NCBI GenBank assembly: GCA_003439945.1
Contig: QVRM01006442.1
Span: 62,001 to 126,000 of the forward strand
Origin: Dermanyssus gallinae
Lineage: Eukaryota; Arthropoda; Arachnida; Mesostigmata; Dermanyssidae
Length of the DNA: 64,000 nt
Direction: 5' to 3'
Below, piece after piece: positions 48,376 to 60,629 of this stretch. The translations under genes and the position numbers were made by a program. The notes below the pieces were generated by a model. The model worked only from the letters and a program-made list of their open reading frames with translations, was not told the origin of the DNA and ran no database searches. Within the stretch, counting starts at the first letter, position 1. The number at the start of each line of letters is the position of its first letter.

Positions 48376-49278
48376 AGGGAAGACGTTAGGATTAGGCACG
48401 AATGCAGAAAACAAACAGGTCGAAAATCCTCATGTTTGTCTTCCTAGTATTTATCCTGAGGCCCCTTAACTGCCCGTCAGTGCCACTGACGTTGATGTGG
48501 AGTTGGTTATTCTTAAAGAACCTTACTAAGAATCGTCGCAACCGGCCGCTCACGCCAGCCACCCTTGAGGCGCTGTTACAGGAGGGTTATAGGGTTATGT
48601 TGTCGCAAAAATGCTACACAATCCTGTGCCTGATAAGGTGGAGAAGAGTACTAGTTTAGTGGGTTTGTAAGCCCCACACTAGCCGTTTCTAGCTGCCGGC
48701 GATGTATGTGCACCGTACACTCCTGAAACCATCTATATGTAGAGCAAATTGGTTATAGGGTTATATAGCGTTCAAGATGTGGAACATTCTACCCATACTC
48801 TTGCAAAACATTTCGTGTAGTTCGAAAAATTGGTATGTCGTTGACCTGTCGGCGTTGCTTTTTTGCGACGTCTAAGAGAAATTCCACCTCATCTGCTATG
48901 GGCCGTGCTCAAATGAATCTATGCTGTTCAGCCATAATCTTCTTTTTCCGTGGCGGTATTGTAGCCTGTCGACAAGTAATGTTAGGGACTTATGGAGAAC
49001 ACTCGCGGTGGGCAATGTCTTTGTTATTTCTTGGATCGGTGGCGTTCCACTTCCAGTTAAAGACTGGCTAAAGGAAGCTTTTTGTTGTCCTAAATTTGCC
49101 TTTGTCAAATGCGCTACAATATTTTATGGTGTCTCGACTTGCACGCGAAGTTTGTAAATAAAACGTGTTTGAAATGGACTAGCACGTCCTTGTCGTTGAT
49201 ACATGGGTTTGGAAGTGATCTTGTCAGAATTAAGAACCACGTCTTATAAACCTTTTTTGATAAGCTGCATTCGTTGCA

Positions 49279-49280
<2 letters not shown>

Positions 49281-49342
<62 letters not shown>

Positions 49343-49375
49343 ATATGTATATATGTATATATATATATGTATATA
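49281..49375. repeat. (AT)n / (TGTATA)n microsatellite
   Basis: About 50 bases of AT followed by several GTATATAT units. Confidence 0.95.
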
Positions 49376-50097
49376 TACGTTACATACATACTAAAGAGGT
49401 GATATTTTTCTATAGGTGTGTAAATACTTTTATTAGTTTCTGTTCTTGTACGGTCGAATCCTGCGACTGACAAAAAAAAGTACATCGACATGACATAGTC
49501 TAGTCTTTACCCTTTGCCCTGTTTATATACAAATGCTTATTCGTCTTAACGTAGAGTTAGCGAATTCGTTATTTCTCCCCAAAAGCTCTACGGGGTCGCA
49601 GCGTTCTCCCGCAACCGAACATTTTGATAATATATGCTCATATCTCATTTTGGTAAACGAGGATTTGCGTGATGTTATTTATTTACGATTGTACAACAAG
49701 CTTTTTTCGCTCAAATCAGATTCCTGTATAGCCGTATGTCATATGTTAAAAGCTCTTTTGTTAAAAATTCGGATTGCCTGCATTGGTGCATTGCACTCTA
49801 TAGCTCTTCTTCAAAATAACACAACTTTTCGTGACCATGCTTAACAAGCAGCCTACAAGCCGCTCAGACAACCTTCACTAAATATAGATAGATAACTTAC
49901 TGAAATACACACATGAATCAAATCTTACAATGCGTCGAAGAGTAATGAATATAACACCCCATACTAACTAGTACGATATGTGCTTGTCTAGCATGCCTGT
50001 ATGTTCGTTACAGAACCCAAAATTAAGTTGCTCAAAACTGCACATTAAGGATCCATTCTGCTAGAATAATAAATGTGTTTTTTGCCTTGTTTAAGTA

Positions 50098-51158
50098 CTA
50101 ATACGGCAAACTGACGTAACAAACAATTAGATGTAGTTTCTCGAATAGAACTGCACATATAAAAATATTAAACAGGGCCATTGCATTTCGTCTGAGAGAC
50201 TCTGCTTTTGATGCCAGAAACTGATCTTTTAAGTAATCTTCAAACCACTCGTTTAAGATACGACAAATACCACGGATCATAATTGTGCGCTTGGCCACTA
50301 TCTCGAGCATGTTTACGGCGGGGGAAGGCTTAGTGGATTTTTATATATTAGCAGTAGTAGTAGTAAAAGTAATATTAAGCATACGACACACCGGTGCACT
50401 TCATATAATTAGGTTCTACCATTAGCGGTGGACAACACCTCTTACAGTACAATATGATTACACAGCCTCTGCTAACAATTTTAATGACGTATCTTTTAGA
50501 GCTTACCTAGTACGTTTTAATTAGATGTCCCGTTCAAAGAGAGCGGGCCCAGCAATCGGCCATGACTGCACGACTACCCCTGTTACCAGTGATATATGCC
50601 ACGTATAGTGATGATGGTTAAAATACAATTGTTAGTGTCTGATCGTCGAACAGAGAGAACCCGTTAAAAAGCGCCAAAACAACATTTCAAATAAGAAAGT
50701 CGCAGTAAGTTGCAGCACGTTCAAGCACGCAACTAACCAATTATGTCGGAGGCGTGGATACTTTTGATCAAACTGCCCTACAGTATAAACGTAGGGGGCG
50801 CTGTAAATGCATGTTAAAACGTAAAAAAGTGATCTTAACAGAGCCTCAACGATAGCCTCTGCAAATTTCTGTGGATAAAAGGACAACATTTTAAAAGACA
50901 CAAGTGCGCTAGACGTAATTGTCACTGCAGGTTGATCAAATTTTCAGATCGTATGAGGCGCACTGAAAGTGCAAGTTCGTTGCCCGCCAGATGCAGAATG
51001 TACTTGCAGTAATCTTCGTTCAGTAATAGATGCTTTGAACAATGAGTACACAAACCCCTCCCCCCAAAAAAATCAATGAGGATAAATTCGCAGCGCTTGA
51101 GCGAAGCCAGTCCGGAGTCAGCCTGGTAAGACATACGGACGCAGCAGCACAGTCCCAA
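50098..51158 (-). other. Run of minus-strand frames with membrane-like segments, unidentified
   Basis: Three minus-strand frames follow each other at 50922-51158, 50632-50925 and 50098-50310. The middle one has two hydrophobic stretches (ALLRSLFYVLTCIYSAPYVY and CLNVLQLTATFLFEMLFWRF). The last has a charged segment followed by ALFNIFICAVLFE. Codon composition is not repeat-like. They could be pieces of one decayed multi-helix protein such as a chemoreceptor, but no diagnostic motif is present. I do not assign a function. Confidence 0.2.
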
Positions 51159-51507
51159 CTACAATAGTAAGATCAAGACATCAGCAGTTTCACTAATCGC
51201 CACCGAATCCACCGCGGCAACGGAAACCCCGAGGACAGGAGAAGGCAGGGAGCGTCCAGTGTGAATGAATGGGACCGCTGGCGGTGGAAGTTGTAGTCGA
51301 GAGCAGGGGAGGAACGGGCGAAAGGACCGCCATGACGACGGTGACGACGACGACATCTTGAGCTTTTCGGAAGTAGGTAAGGTGATGGGCAGTGTCGTCG
51401 GTCCTCATTGAGCCCTTCACTGATGAATGACGACTGACATAAGGTGTGACGCAGAAGTCGGTCTGTGCCGGCGGAGCTGCACGAAACGAGAAAGGAACGA
51501 GACGGCA

Positions 51508-51696
51508 CTATGAGGCCGGCGAAATGAAGACAGTGTCCGAGCCCTTCATGCCGAAGGCCGATATGATGATATTGATGACTGTGATCATGAATATGAAGAT
51601 CGTGACCATGTTGTTCAGAACGTTTACACGGAATTGATGCTTTTGCTTGTTCAGGTTCATCGTGCCGAGTACGACGATAAATGCGCCGACCAGAAT
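51508..51696 (-). CDS. Ninjurin, alternative 3' terminal exon B
   Basis: The acceptor GTACAG precedes 51696, and the exon encodes 62 residues to a TAG at 51508-51510. It begins ILVGAFIVVLGTMNLNKQKH, continues through VNVLNNMVTIFIF and NIIISAFGMKG, and ends VFISPAS. This matches exon A position for position: IL(I/V)G, N(I/L)N(R/K), LNN, then N-x2-IS-AFG. It supplies the end of membrane helix 1, the loop, helix 2 and a different C-terminal tail. The start phase is the same as exon A, so it could splice to the shared exon at 54103-54168. No second copy of the upstream exons was found between 51.7 and 53.2 kb, which favours alternative splicing over a separate gene. A leading-exon-less duplicate remains possible. 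Confidence 0.75.
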   Translation of the reverse strand: MLVGAFIVVLGTMNLNKQKHQFRVNVLNNMVTIFIFMITVINIIISAFGMKGSDTVFISPAS

Positions 51697-51734
51697 CTGT
51701 ACGTGTTCGCAGAATCCGTAGGCGACAGCATGGG

Positions 51735-51775
51735 CGACGCACAACAACGCCAACAACAGCAGCAGCAGCAGCAGT
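51735..51775. repeat. CAA/CAG repeat in ninjurin intron
   Basis: Triplets just upstream (on the minus strand) of the exon B acceptor. Read on the minus strand they form a TTG/CTG-rich, partly pyrimidine-rich tract. Confidence 0.7.
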
Positions 51776-52211
51776 CGAAGAACGAGAGAGACAGACAATA
51801 GGAGCAGAAATAATATTAATAACAGAAACGACATCACAGATGACAAAGTTAGACACGTGCTAGTTTTGCTAAGCAAAGTTATATGTTTGATTGATCGCGA
51901 GCAAGCGACTCGTAACTTCCAGCCGGCGCTGGCAGTGCGAGGAACACGCTTATGATTAAAGAGATCTCCACGCACACGGAACTTTATATATATATATATA
52001 TATATATACATATGAAACATGGCATTGTTCGTTGAAGCTGTCCAGAATATTGGTTACCGCCAAAACCGTAAGCCACCCGTTTATGCATATGTGAAGATAT
52101 AGACAAAATATAGGCCACTAACTACTACATCAACTCGTATCTCTTTCACCTATGCATGGTTTGATTTATTCAGTCACTTGACATGGACGCCTAAATACAC
52201 ATGTCACCCTT

Positions 52212-52376
52212 TTGTATCAGGAGCGCTTCGAAGGGCTGCATAAGCGGACATGCTAGGGTTTCCGCGACAGTCATGGTTACTGACTTTTAGCACCAAGGTT
52301 TATAATATATGAGCATCTCTCAAAGAAAATTTGATTAACAACCAGGATTAAACCGGCTACGGCGATCTACATACTC
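52212..52376 (-). repeat. tRNA-derived SINE, family 2
   Basis: On the minus strand it contains GCCGGTTTAATCC (decayed box B), ATGCTCAT, and AGCATGTCCGCTTATGCA near its end. It aligns with the copy at 29.64-29.80 kb. It sits in the stretch between the two ninjurin terminal exons. CAA/CAG triplets follow at 52391-52440. Confidence 0.6.
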
Positions 52377-53247
52377 CCACCATCAACATCTACAGCAACA
52401 ACAACAGCAGCGGCAACAACAACAGAAGCAACAATACCAACAACTATTACTTTTAATACTGCTAACGTAACTTAGTGACAGTAGCACTAAAAATCTGTCG
52501 TTCTGTCCCCCGGAATAGTCATAGCAGGCTGCCGCAAATATACTATTGGTGCAATGATGAGGTAACTTTCAGCCATATATTGGTGATTTCAGCAGCTTCA
52601 GCTTATTTATAGCAATTCTATTCATGTCACTATTCCATACTGTACAATATTTCAGCAATGGGATCGCACTTCTCTAACTGCGCTCATGGCACCACCAGTT
52701 TCATTGACATCGTCCCGCTTCCGCTAATTAGAGATCGTTCTCAGGAACTTCATTTTAAAAGCGTTGCTTTGTAATGAAACAAAAGTCCCGCCTATCCCTA
52801 TTGTCTCACCAAATTTACGGTGCAGGTGAACGTGCGTCCCAAGCACCCATGCGGCGAAATTCAATAAAAGTATATGTACGAGTACATATATATCATATAA
52901 TAAAGTATTTAAAACTTGTTTAAAAGTAATATTCGTTTTCATGTTATTGTTGTCTTGATTGCCATTCGTTCATTCACTATCGTTATTGCCAGTGTTTGCC
53001 GCCGCTGCTGCTGCCGCTGTTGCTGCTCTGGCCATTTACCAATAGAGAAAACGAAACAAAATCTACACATTTGCTTAATTAAGAAGCTGTAATTAGCTTC
53101 CACATAGGTCTGATTAGCTAGTCAGAAAAGCAATAAGACAAGGACAACACACTATCATAGACACGCACTTTTCCTTCTGCGGATGAAGTGAACTGGAGCA
53201 TGATCGTGGATGAGAAAGTGTCGTTTCCGCGACGCCGAAGCTTCATT

Positions 53248-53445
53248 TTATTCATTTTTGGCCGTCTCGGTGGGAGTCTTCCTGCGTAGAGGCTCGATAC
53301 CAAATGCCGATATAAACACGTTGCATAGCGTTGCGAGCAAAATCATCCACACGAGAACGTTGTTGAGAAAGTTGGCCCACCACTGCTGATGCTCCCGGTT
53401 GATGTTGAAACGATACTTCACCACTAGCACGAGACCAATCAGGAT
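53248..53445 (-). CDS. Ninjurin, 3' terminal exon A
   Basis: The acceptor TTCGATAG precedes 53445, and 65 codons run to TAA at 53248-53250. The exon reads ILIGLVLVVKYRFNINREHQ, then WWANFLNNVLVWM, and CNVFISAFGIEP with a basic tail. Ninjurins have the pattern (V/I)-K-Y-D-(L/I)-N at this point, then LNN and a final helix ending in N-(I/V)-FI-(T/S)-AFG. The match is clear. It completes membrane helix 1 and contains helix 2. It joins the preceding exon in phase 0. Confidence 0.88.
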   Translation of the reverse strand: MLIGLVLVVKYRFNINREHQQWWANFLNNVLVWMILLATLCNVFISAFGIEPLRRKTPTETAKNE

Positions 53446-54102
53446 CTATCGAACGGTCAGACACCCGAATATAGTGAGCAAAAGAGCCGTGTGCGATACC
53501 GCTGTGGTAATCGGTTCCAGTCTAAGGAAATCCGTCTTCTACATCAGGTAGTAGTAGTAATAGTCGTAACGATAATGATACTATCACTGCTAAACAGCCA
53601 AGCAGCGACAGCAGCACCAACAACAGACGAAAACAGCTGATAAAGGCAATAAGACTTGCAGCAACGTATCCTCCTTTCATCTAGCAGATATTACTTTACT
53701 GCAGTTTGTGGCTACAGGACGATAGAACAACAGCGGCAGCAACAACAACAACAGCAACAACAGGGCTTGTCGAACTAGAACCTAGAACCGATCACCCGCT
53801 CCCACCCGTCAAATGTTGAACATAATTAACAATAAAGGTAATTTTTTATTATGTTAGGTTGAAGGCAAACCGAACATGCGAACTTCCGTATAGTTGAACT
53901 CGTTGAGTATGCCCGCCCGCCGAAACAACAAATTCAGAAACGGCATAACTATGCAAACTGACACTTCAATTTGACATAGAAGTGTCCTGCAGCGGCAAGA
54001 ACACCACTCACATCATAACTACCTTTTAAATTCTCAGCGAATAATAAGAAACAACTTTTTTGTCAACAACTAGCTGAATGATTACCATCTCTTCAGTCTT
54101 AC

Positions 54103-54168
54103 CTGGAGGACAATTGATGTTGAGATAAGTGCCACCATAATTGCGTAGAATTCGTGCTCGTTTCCCAC
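54103..54168 (-). CDS. Ninjurin, shared internal exon 2 (membrane helix 1)
   Basis: A 66-base exon of 22 codons, VGNEHEFYAIMVALISTSIV then LQ, with acceptor GATCCAG before 54168 and donor CAG|GTAAGA after 54103. It is phase 0 at both ends. It corresponds to the ninjurin segment FYVPLVVLISISLVLQ and is most of the first membrane helix. It is too short to appear in an ORF search and was found by homology to the family and the splice sites. The introns either side are 657 bases (to exon A) and 234 bases. Confidence 0.88.
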
Positions 54169-54295
54169 CTGGATCGCGCAAGATTCCATAAATCAACGCG
54201 GTTGGTTAGATTACGAGAGAAGGACTGCCATTGGGCATACAATGGCAACTGGTACATACAGTTCCCTGGTCTTGGTGTCCACCTATAATAATTGC

Positions 54296-54330
<35 letters not shown>

Positions 54331-54402
54331 TTTGTCAACACATTATACAAAAAGGCACAAAAAGCGTAGCTGATATCAATTCGAACCTGCGAGTGCGCTT
54401 AC

Positions 54403-54537
54403 CTGTAGAAGGTACTTAAGCTGTGAAGCGTTTGCGGTGAGCAGGGCAACGTCAAGCATGCCCTGTGCGATGGACTTCTTCGTTGCGTAGACATTGGCGT
54501 CGAGAAACACGCCAATTCCTTTGTTATTGTTCTCGCT
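54403..54537 (-). CDS. Ninjurin, shared internal exon 1 (amphipathic helices)
   Basis: A 135-base exon of 45 codons with acceptor TTGCATTTCAG before 54537 and donor CAG|GTAAGC after 54403, phase 0 at both ends. It reads SENNNKGIGVFLDANVYATK then KSIAQGMLDVALLTANASQL and KYLLQ. The block Y-A-x-KK-x4-(G/S)M-(L/M)-D-(I/V)-AL-(L/I)-x-(A/S)-NA-x-QL(K/R) is the ninjurin signature. In ninjurins these residues form the extracellular amphipathic helices that drive oligomerisation and plasma membrane rupture (NINJ1), and adhesion has also been described. The 5' exon with the start codon is upstream, not identified here. The acceptor and composition show that this is not the first exon. Confidence 0.9.
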
Positions 54538-55052
54538 CTGAAATGCAAGAACGGCACGGGCGAATTCAGTTGAATGGATTAGACAATGAGGTAATGTAGT
54601 AGGCTGAAGCCGCCCAACTTGAATCTCAGGTTCAACTGAATACGAATTAATCAAGTGCTCAATGTTAGGAAAATAAGACGAAGAGTGCGGATTTAAGAAA
54701 ATCTACTGCTTTTAACATAAGTAGAAATCCTTTTACTCTTTGCTGTGTATGATGCTTCGATATCAAACGTTACGTCCAATGCAGTTTCCAGGATAGATCT
54801 GCAGTTTATTTGACGACACTGCCACTGACAAGTGACAGGGCTTTACTGACTCAGTGAAGCGAAACTGTGCGCACCTTATTGATGCATGTATGCATGACCA
54901 CAGAACTAGACATCTATATAACCCAATATGAAACAAATAGCATACGTTTAGACACACACACACGCATGCATACATAATGACAGGATGAGCAAATGGCAGA
55001 GCCTAGTAAGCAGAAACCGTGCACATCAGCACCAATGACAGCTCCGATATCC

Positions 55053-55102
<50 letters not shown>

Positions 55103-56220
55103 CTATATTCTGTCTTTTATATCGTCATAAAATATATGATGTCACAATCAACACGTATGTATTATGTCGCCATATGATGAAATCTGTCTGATTCTGGGGC
55201 AAGCATTGGATTGGTGCATTCCGTCTGTTCGAATCCAGAACAACGTATTGAAATTGTGTGCATGTTCCTACGCCTCAACCAACCCGCTAAGCTGATGACG
55301 TTGTTGTTAGCCTACGGCATTGGGTGCTAAAATATTAATCTTGTTCTTGAATTTGTTCAAGTAGTACCCTCAAATAAATTACTAAAAACTCCAGATTCTG
55401 TAAGCTCTCCTGCTAACAAGCCAATGTTGTGCTATCGTTAGGTTATTACAACGCTGTAGCCTGCCATATATGAACAAACCAACTTAGTAGTCGTGCACAG
55501 CTATCTAATAGTAATGTGCATCTGCCAATGTTGGTACTTTAAAATAATTTGAACTTTTTCACCATCCACAGTCTGTATGACTTTTGGCCTAGCCTATACT
55601 CTAATCTATGAGCTCTCCATGCACAAACTATCGCGGCCTGAACCTGGCATAGCTTACGCTTAAATCAACCGTTTTTAAAGGTTCAATTAAATCAGGATGA
55701 CCATTAAAAAAACGAGCGACGTACAAACGCCCCTAAAACACAAATGTAGAACACAATTTCCACCATTTCTCACTCTTCGCTCATATTATAGGGGAGTACG
55801 TTAACTCATTCCCATCGATAATATACCGACAACAACAACGATGGCTTTCGCATGTAAAATGACATCAAACAAAAACAGGTGTACATTCTTTAAAGTGACA
55901 AGGCTTCAAGAAGAGAGAGACATTGGCCAACAACAAGGGTGATAGAATAGCAGTCCCAAAATGTACGTGCACGGAAATCGGATTTTTTAAGGCTAAAGTA
56001 ACAATTTGTTTATTATTAAATTAGTCCAGCGCTTGTTGGATCAGCATGAGCCCGCCAGCCGCCAAAATCACGGAAGTCTGTTGCTTTATCATTCGTAGAA
56101 GTCAAATAATGCTTATACGAAAATGTATAGCAAAAAATATAACAGCTAGTACAATGTTTGTCTGACGTATAGCCAGAGAATCGCACAATAATAAGGCGGC
56201 CAGCGATGGGCACGTAACAC
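54538..56220. other. Ninjurin upstream intron or gene-free stretch
   Basis: The start-codon exon of ninjurin should lie in this direction, here or beyond the window, but no ATG exon with a suitable donor was identified. An AT tract lies at 55057-55098. A GTTCGAATCC box B-like motif lies near 55227, with no convincing box A. Confidence 0.45.
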
Positions 56221-56679
56221 TGTGCCGTCAGCTGTTCATCAGCTCAAAACGGAACCACGTACGCAGATCGATACATTTGTACATACTAATACCGACGGGT
56301 GAAGGGGGGGAGAGATAGATAAAGAATGCGGGAGCAAGAGAGAACAGAAAAAAAAAAGAGAAACCAGAAAGAAGCGGCACAGAGCGGAGCAGAAGGTAAT
56401 AAGAGGAGGTAATAGGAGCTCGACGAATTCGCGCAAATAAATGATGTTGTTTTTCGCTTGCTCGCTTTTGTGGCCGGACGTAGAGGAAGCGTATCACCGC
56501 CCCTAGCCAGAACAAGTTGTAGCAGAAAAAACGGTATCAAACACGACGCAACACCGGACAGACCAGCTGCGGCGGCGGCAACGCTAACGCCAACGAGAAC
56601 TGATCGAAGGCTGACCTTGTCATATAAAAAAAGATCGCCAATCATCGGGCTCAACTGGTCGAATTGCTACTGCTTTGTT

Positions 56680-56702
56680 GTTATTGATGTTGTTGTTGTT
56701 GG

Positions 56703-56737
<35 letters not shown>

Positions 56738-56810
56738 CTGTTGTTGTTGTTGTTGGTGTTGTCGTCGTTGTTGGTGTTGTCGTCGTTGTTGGCGTTGTTA
56801 TTATTATTGC
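56680..56810. repeat. GTT/GTC triplet block
   Basis: GTTGTT with GTGTTGTCGTC units. It generates Val-rich and Asn-rich frames on opposite strands. Confidence 0.8.
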
Positions 56811-56819
56811 TAATTTTGG

Positions 56820-58158
56820 CCAATGATTGACTATCTGGTACACACAGAGATTTACAAACCTTCACATCGGTTGCCCCTATGCACATACGCTTGTTTGAAG
56901 TTGACGACCACACACCAGTATAGAAAAAGCGACGCAGACGTATGTAATTTTCTACGTAGATTGTTCATCGAGAAACGTCCGCAATATGTGTTAACGTCAA
57001 AACGTTAGACCACCACCCTATACTGATGCGTTAAGAGCGGATATTCGATAGGCTATCGGTTGCTACGTCAGGCAACCTGTATCTGTTTACCTATATACTA
57101 CCAACAACAACAGCAGCAGCAGCAACAACGACAACGAAAATCAAGCCCAAAACACGCTACCGATCACACGAAAGCTCAAGTCAACCAGCGGACGACCCAC
57201 CCATCTAGTACCCGCATAATATTGACGACGAACAAGGTCATCCACGGTCGACGACAAACAACATCACACCTATACATAGGTGACAAACCTACGTCAGGTT
57301 TGTGCGAGATATGGTAGCCCAGTTGCCCGTCTATCCGGTCGAGTGTTGTCGTCGGCAAGTTAATGTCAAAACAGTTTGTCCTGAAGCACTCATTATCCTA
57401 TCTGTCCCTCACTCAGTGTCTGTTTTCTCTATTCAGTAACGTATTTAACACGCGCAAATTCCTATAGAGGAGAACCAGATCATTCGACAGCAGACTCACC
57501 ACTGGTTGTAGTGTTACCCGTTGCTCAATTGTTGTTTTGGTCTCCCTTATTAAAAATATACAGGCATCCTCAAAATAATAATAATAATAATAAAATTCTT
57601 TATTTTAATAAGTATAATTATAATAGTAATAATGAGGACTAGTGTATAACAATAGTAATAATAAATATTAATACGCTGCGCATAGCTGCAGCGGTATGAA
57701 AATAAAGATGGATTTAACCTCACACGAATTGTTGTTTCAGAGAGAAAAATGCTAGTTGTATTAAATAATAGCTTTGGAAATCGTGAAAAATAACAACAAT
57801 AAAAGCATAACAATTCCAATAGTAAACAAATCGCCTTGAAAAGCACATGCAAGCATGTATGCTACGTATGTATGTGGAGAAAATAGGCTGTCTGTAAATC
57901 GCGTAGCGTTTGGGGGTATTTGGTATTCTGCCAGCTGGCACGAAATGCTGCTGTCGTTTTTAGTATACTATTTCGGGACGTTAGAGAAATTCGGCGCTAC
58001 ATCGCTCTGTACAGTCAACTGACGGATCTTACTGGCCTCATGTGAAGATCCTTTTCACTTCTCGCATTTTCAAACGCCCAGCTACCCAGAATACCTCATG
58101 AGGCCTGCTCTGCAAAAGTTCCGCTCTGGTGCTCTACAATTACTTAAAGTTGGCGCTG

Positions 58159-58241
<83 letters not shown>

Positions 58242-58850
58242 CGCATGCGGCATATCTTTTGCTTTTAATGTGTTGTTGTTGATTTGATTTATTGGTGTCG
58301 CCAATGGAGATACAAAGTTACATGAGGGTTATTTCCCCTTGACCTAGTATCACTAGAATTCGACCAAGTTTTCAGCAATCCTGGCTTTAAGTACGGTTTG
58401 GCGTTGCTGAGCTCGTCCTCTAAAATCTACCCTGCCACCAAACGATAATAGTGCATTACTAATATATATATACATATGTATATTTACAGATGAGACCCAT
58501 CGTCTTGTGCCGGCGGCTGTTATCCACCATAGTGTGCATCGGCTTCGCTAATGTAGTGTGTGCAGGCTAGAAATCTGACAGAAAATTTGCGAACGGCAAG
58601 GCCACAGTTAATGCCCGGTAATCGAGGGACGAAACGCGAGACCCATAGGCATCGATAAACGTCTACGGGTTTTAGACACTCCCACTGTCCCCTTCCCGCC
58701 GTGGCTAAATATATATATATATATATACGAAAATGTTTTTAGCAATCCCTCTCAGGAAGCGTCGACCGTAATAAAACTAAATAAATCCCTCTTTGCGAGC
58801 AATACCATGGATTCTTCTACTGTTTACTTTTCTTTATCTATCTTTTTTTT
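56820..58850. other. No supported gene; several microsatellites
   Basis: A CAG/CAA block lies at 57105-57128, AAT units at 57577-57596 and an (AT)n tract of about 80 bases at 58160-58242. Frames here have no recognisable domain. Confidence 0.5.
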
Positions 58851-59589
58851 TAACTGTCCGTCGGACAGTCCAAGAAACTCGTAGGCGTAATTTGGCTTGA
58901 ACTTTGCTGGTGGAGATTGTGCGGTAAGTAACAAACATAATCCATTCGTGCGAGCCAGACGCTTAATAGACTGACTGTGTTAACGGCAGGGATAGCGTCA
59001 ATATTGGTCGCTAGCTCCTTATTTAAAACAAAAGTGATGCACACAGTGTGTTCCTCAAAATGACTCGTCCAATAAAAAATACAAATTTTGCAGACATTTT
59101 TGCTCGAAAGGCAATTAGAACCTTGCTAAGGGCCTAGCTGGTTCACTTACTTTAGGACTCCAAGCCTCCTGAAGTGCCATAATGGCCGTCGTCACACAGT
59201 GGCCGCAGTGGTTTGCGTCGAAGCAGTGTTGCACCAATCTCCACTAGGATCCGGGGCGACTCATGTTGTCTTTTATTTGTCGATATGCTGCTGCAGCGCA
59301 ACGCTTATATCTTTCAGAATTGCTTGTGACACCAAGTGAACAGAATCTCCCACATCCTTACGGTTTACTTTTACAGAAGAGCTCATTAGCTCCCCAGCGG
59401 TCGCTCTACACCTGTGGTTATGGGTCGATGGAAAGCGTTTGTGAGTCGCACGTTCGACACGCCGCTGACTCAGTTTCTACACCATGACCCTCATTGTTGC
59501 AGAAACGTTGTGTGCTCTGCATATCTAGCTGTCCCTAGAGGTAGGCCACACGTAGCACACTTTACAACCTGTCTCTAATACTTGTCTTT

Positions 59590-60268
59590 CGCAGGCAGGC
59601 AGCGCTGCTCTGACAAGACCATCTGTCTGGAGCCAAAATTTCTCTTCAGCCCTTCTCGGAATAAAGGGCAAGGTGAACGTATTCCAAATTCGGACCCCAA
59701 GGTCACCACTGAATGTGCAGTGGAGTGCTGTGTGTTCTGTTCAACGAAATGGACGGGGTCGTGTAACTCCTGCGCCATTCAGCGCCGACTCTTCGATTCT
59801 GCGACACGTTCCGTAAGCTGAAACGAGTAAGGGGTGCGGTAGACGGCGGGGGAGCGGGGGAGATGAGCGAGGGATGGAGTGAAGGAGAAAGACAAATGAT
59901 GTCAACCATTCTATTATCGGAATGTAGCCGCGAAGTAATGGACAACAGCAAAACCCCTTACTGAACATGCATTCATCGATTCGAGTTCGAGCGGGCTCAA
60001 TTTGTGCCAATATGCCAGTCGTCCGTGATACCTATAAATTTAAGAAGCGTGGGCTGCATGCAACCACGGAGGCTCAGCAATGTAAGCTTAAATTCGAATA
60101 TAATCGAATATTCGTATCCGAAGTGTTGTGACGGCAATATGATATTGCCTTTGTTGTCGACTGTATAGTCCTTCGCCTTAGCCACATACTAAACTGCATA
60201 AAGCTATGGCTCATGCACTATATCCTATATGAATATTTTTCCGTTTTAGCTTCCAGTAAAAGCGTTTT

Positions 60269-60315
<47 letters not shown>

Positions 60316-60620
60316 TACTTTGTTTGCAATGCTTTTCAAACATTTTGCAGACGGGCTGTGCCGCCCTAGGCAATTTGCTGCGCCAGAACTCTTTGAGCAT
60401 TCCAGGAATAATTGGCAAAATATACGTATTCCCAATTTGGACTCCAAGGTCACCATCGAAGTTTAAGTGCGGGTTCTGTTTTTCAATGAAGCGCATGGGA
60501 TTATTTCGAAAATCACGCTGCTCAACGCCGATTTGCTTTACGTATCAGATAATTAGAATACCCTTCGACTCGGTGGCAAGTTCCGTGAGCTGAAATGAGT
60601 GAGGGGTACGATAGGCCCGG
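59590..60620. repeat. Two divergent copies of a ~240-bp segment
   Basis: The segment at about 59595-59845 aligns with about 60348-60615. Both share CGTATTCCAAATTCGGACCC / CGTATTCCCAATTTGGACTC, then CAAGGTCACCA, then (on the far side) TCGACTCGGTGGCAAGTTCC / TCGATTCTGCGACACGTTCC. Both end GTGAGCTGAAATGAGTGAGG or GTAAGCTGAAACGAGTAAGG. Stops interrupt every frame on both strands, so I see a repeat or a decayed duplicated exon, not a gene. An AT tract lies at 60271-60312. Confidence 0.55.
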
Positions 60621-60629
60621 GGAATTACA

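Noticed and set aside
58857..58875. Short palindrome around CTGTCCGTCGGACAG
   Set aside because: The stem is short and isolated. It is compatible with chance and is not tied to any feature.
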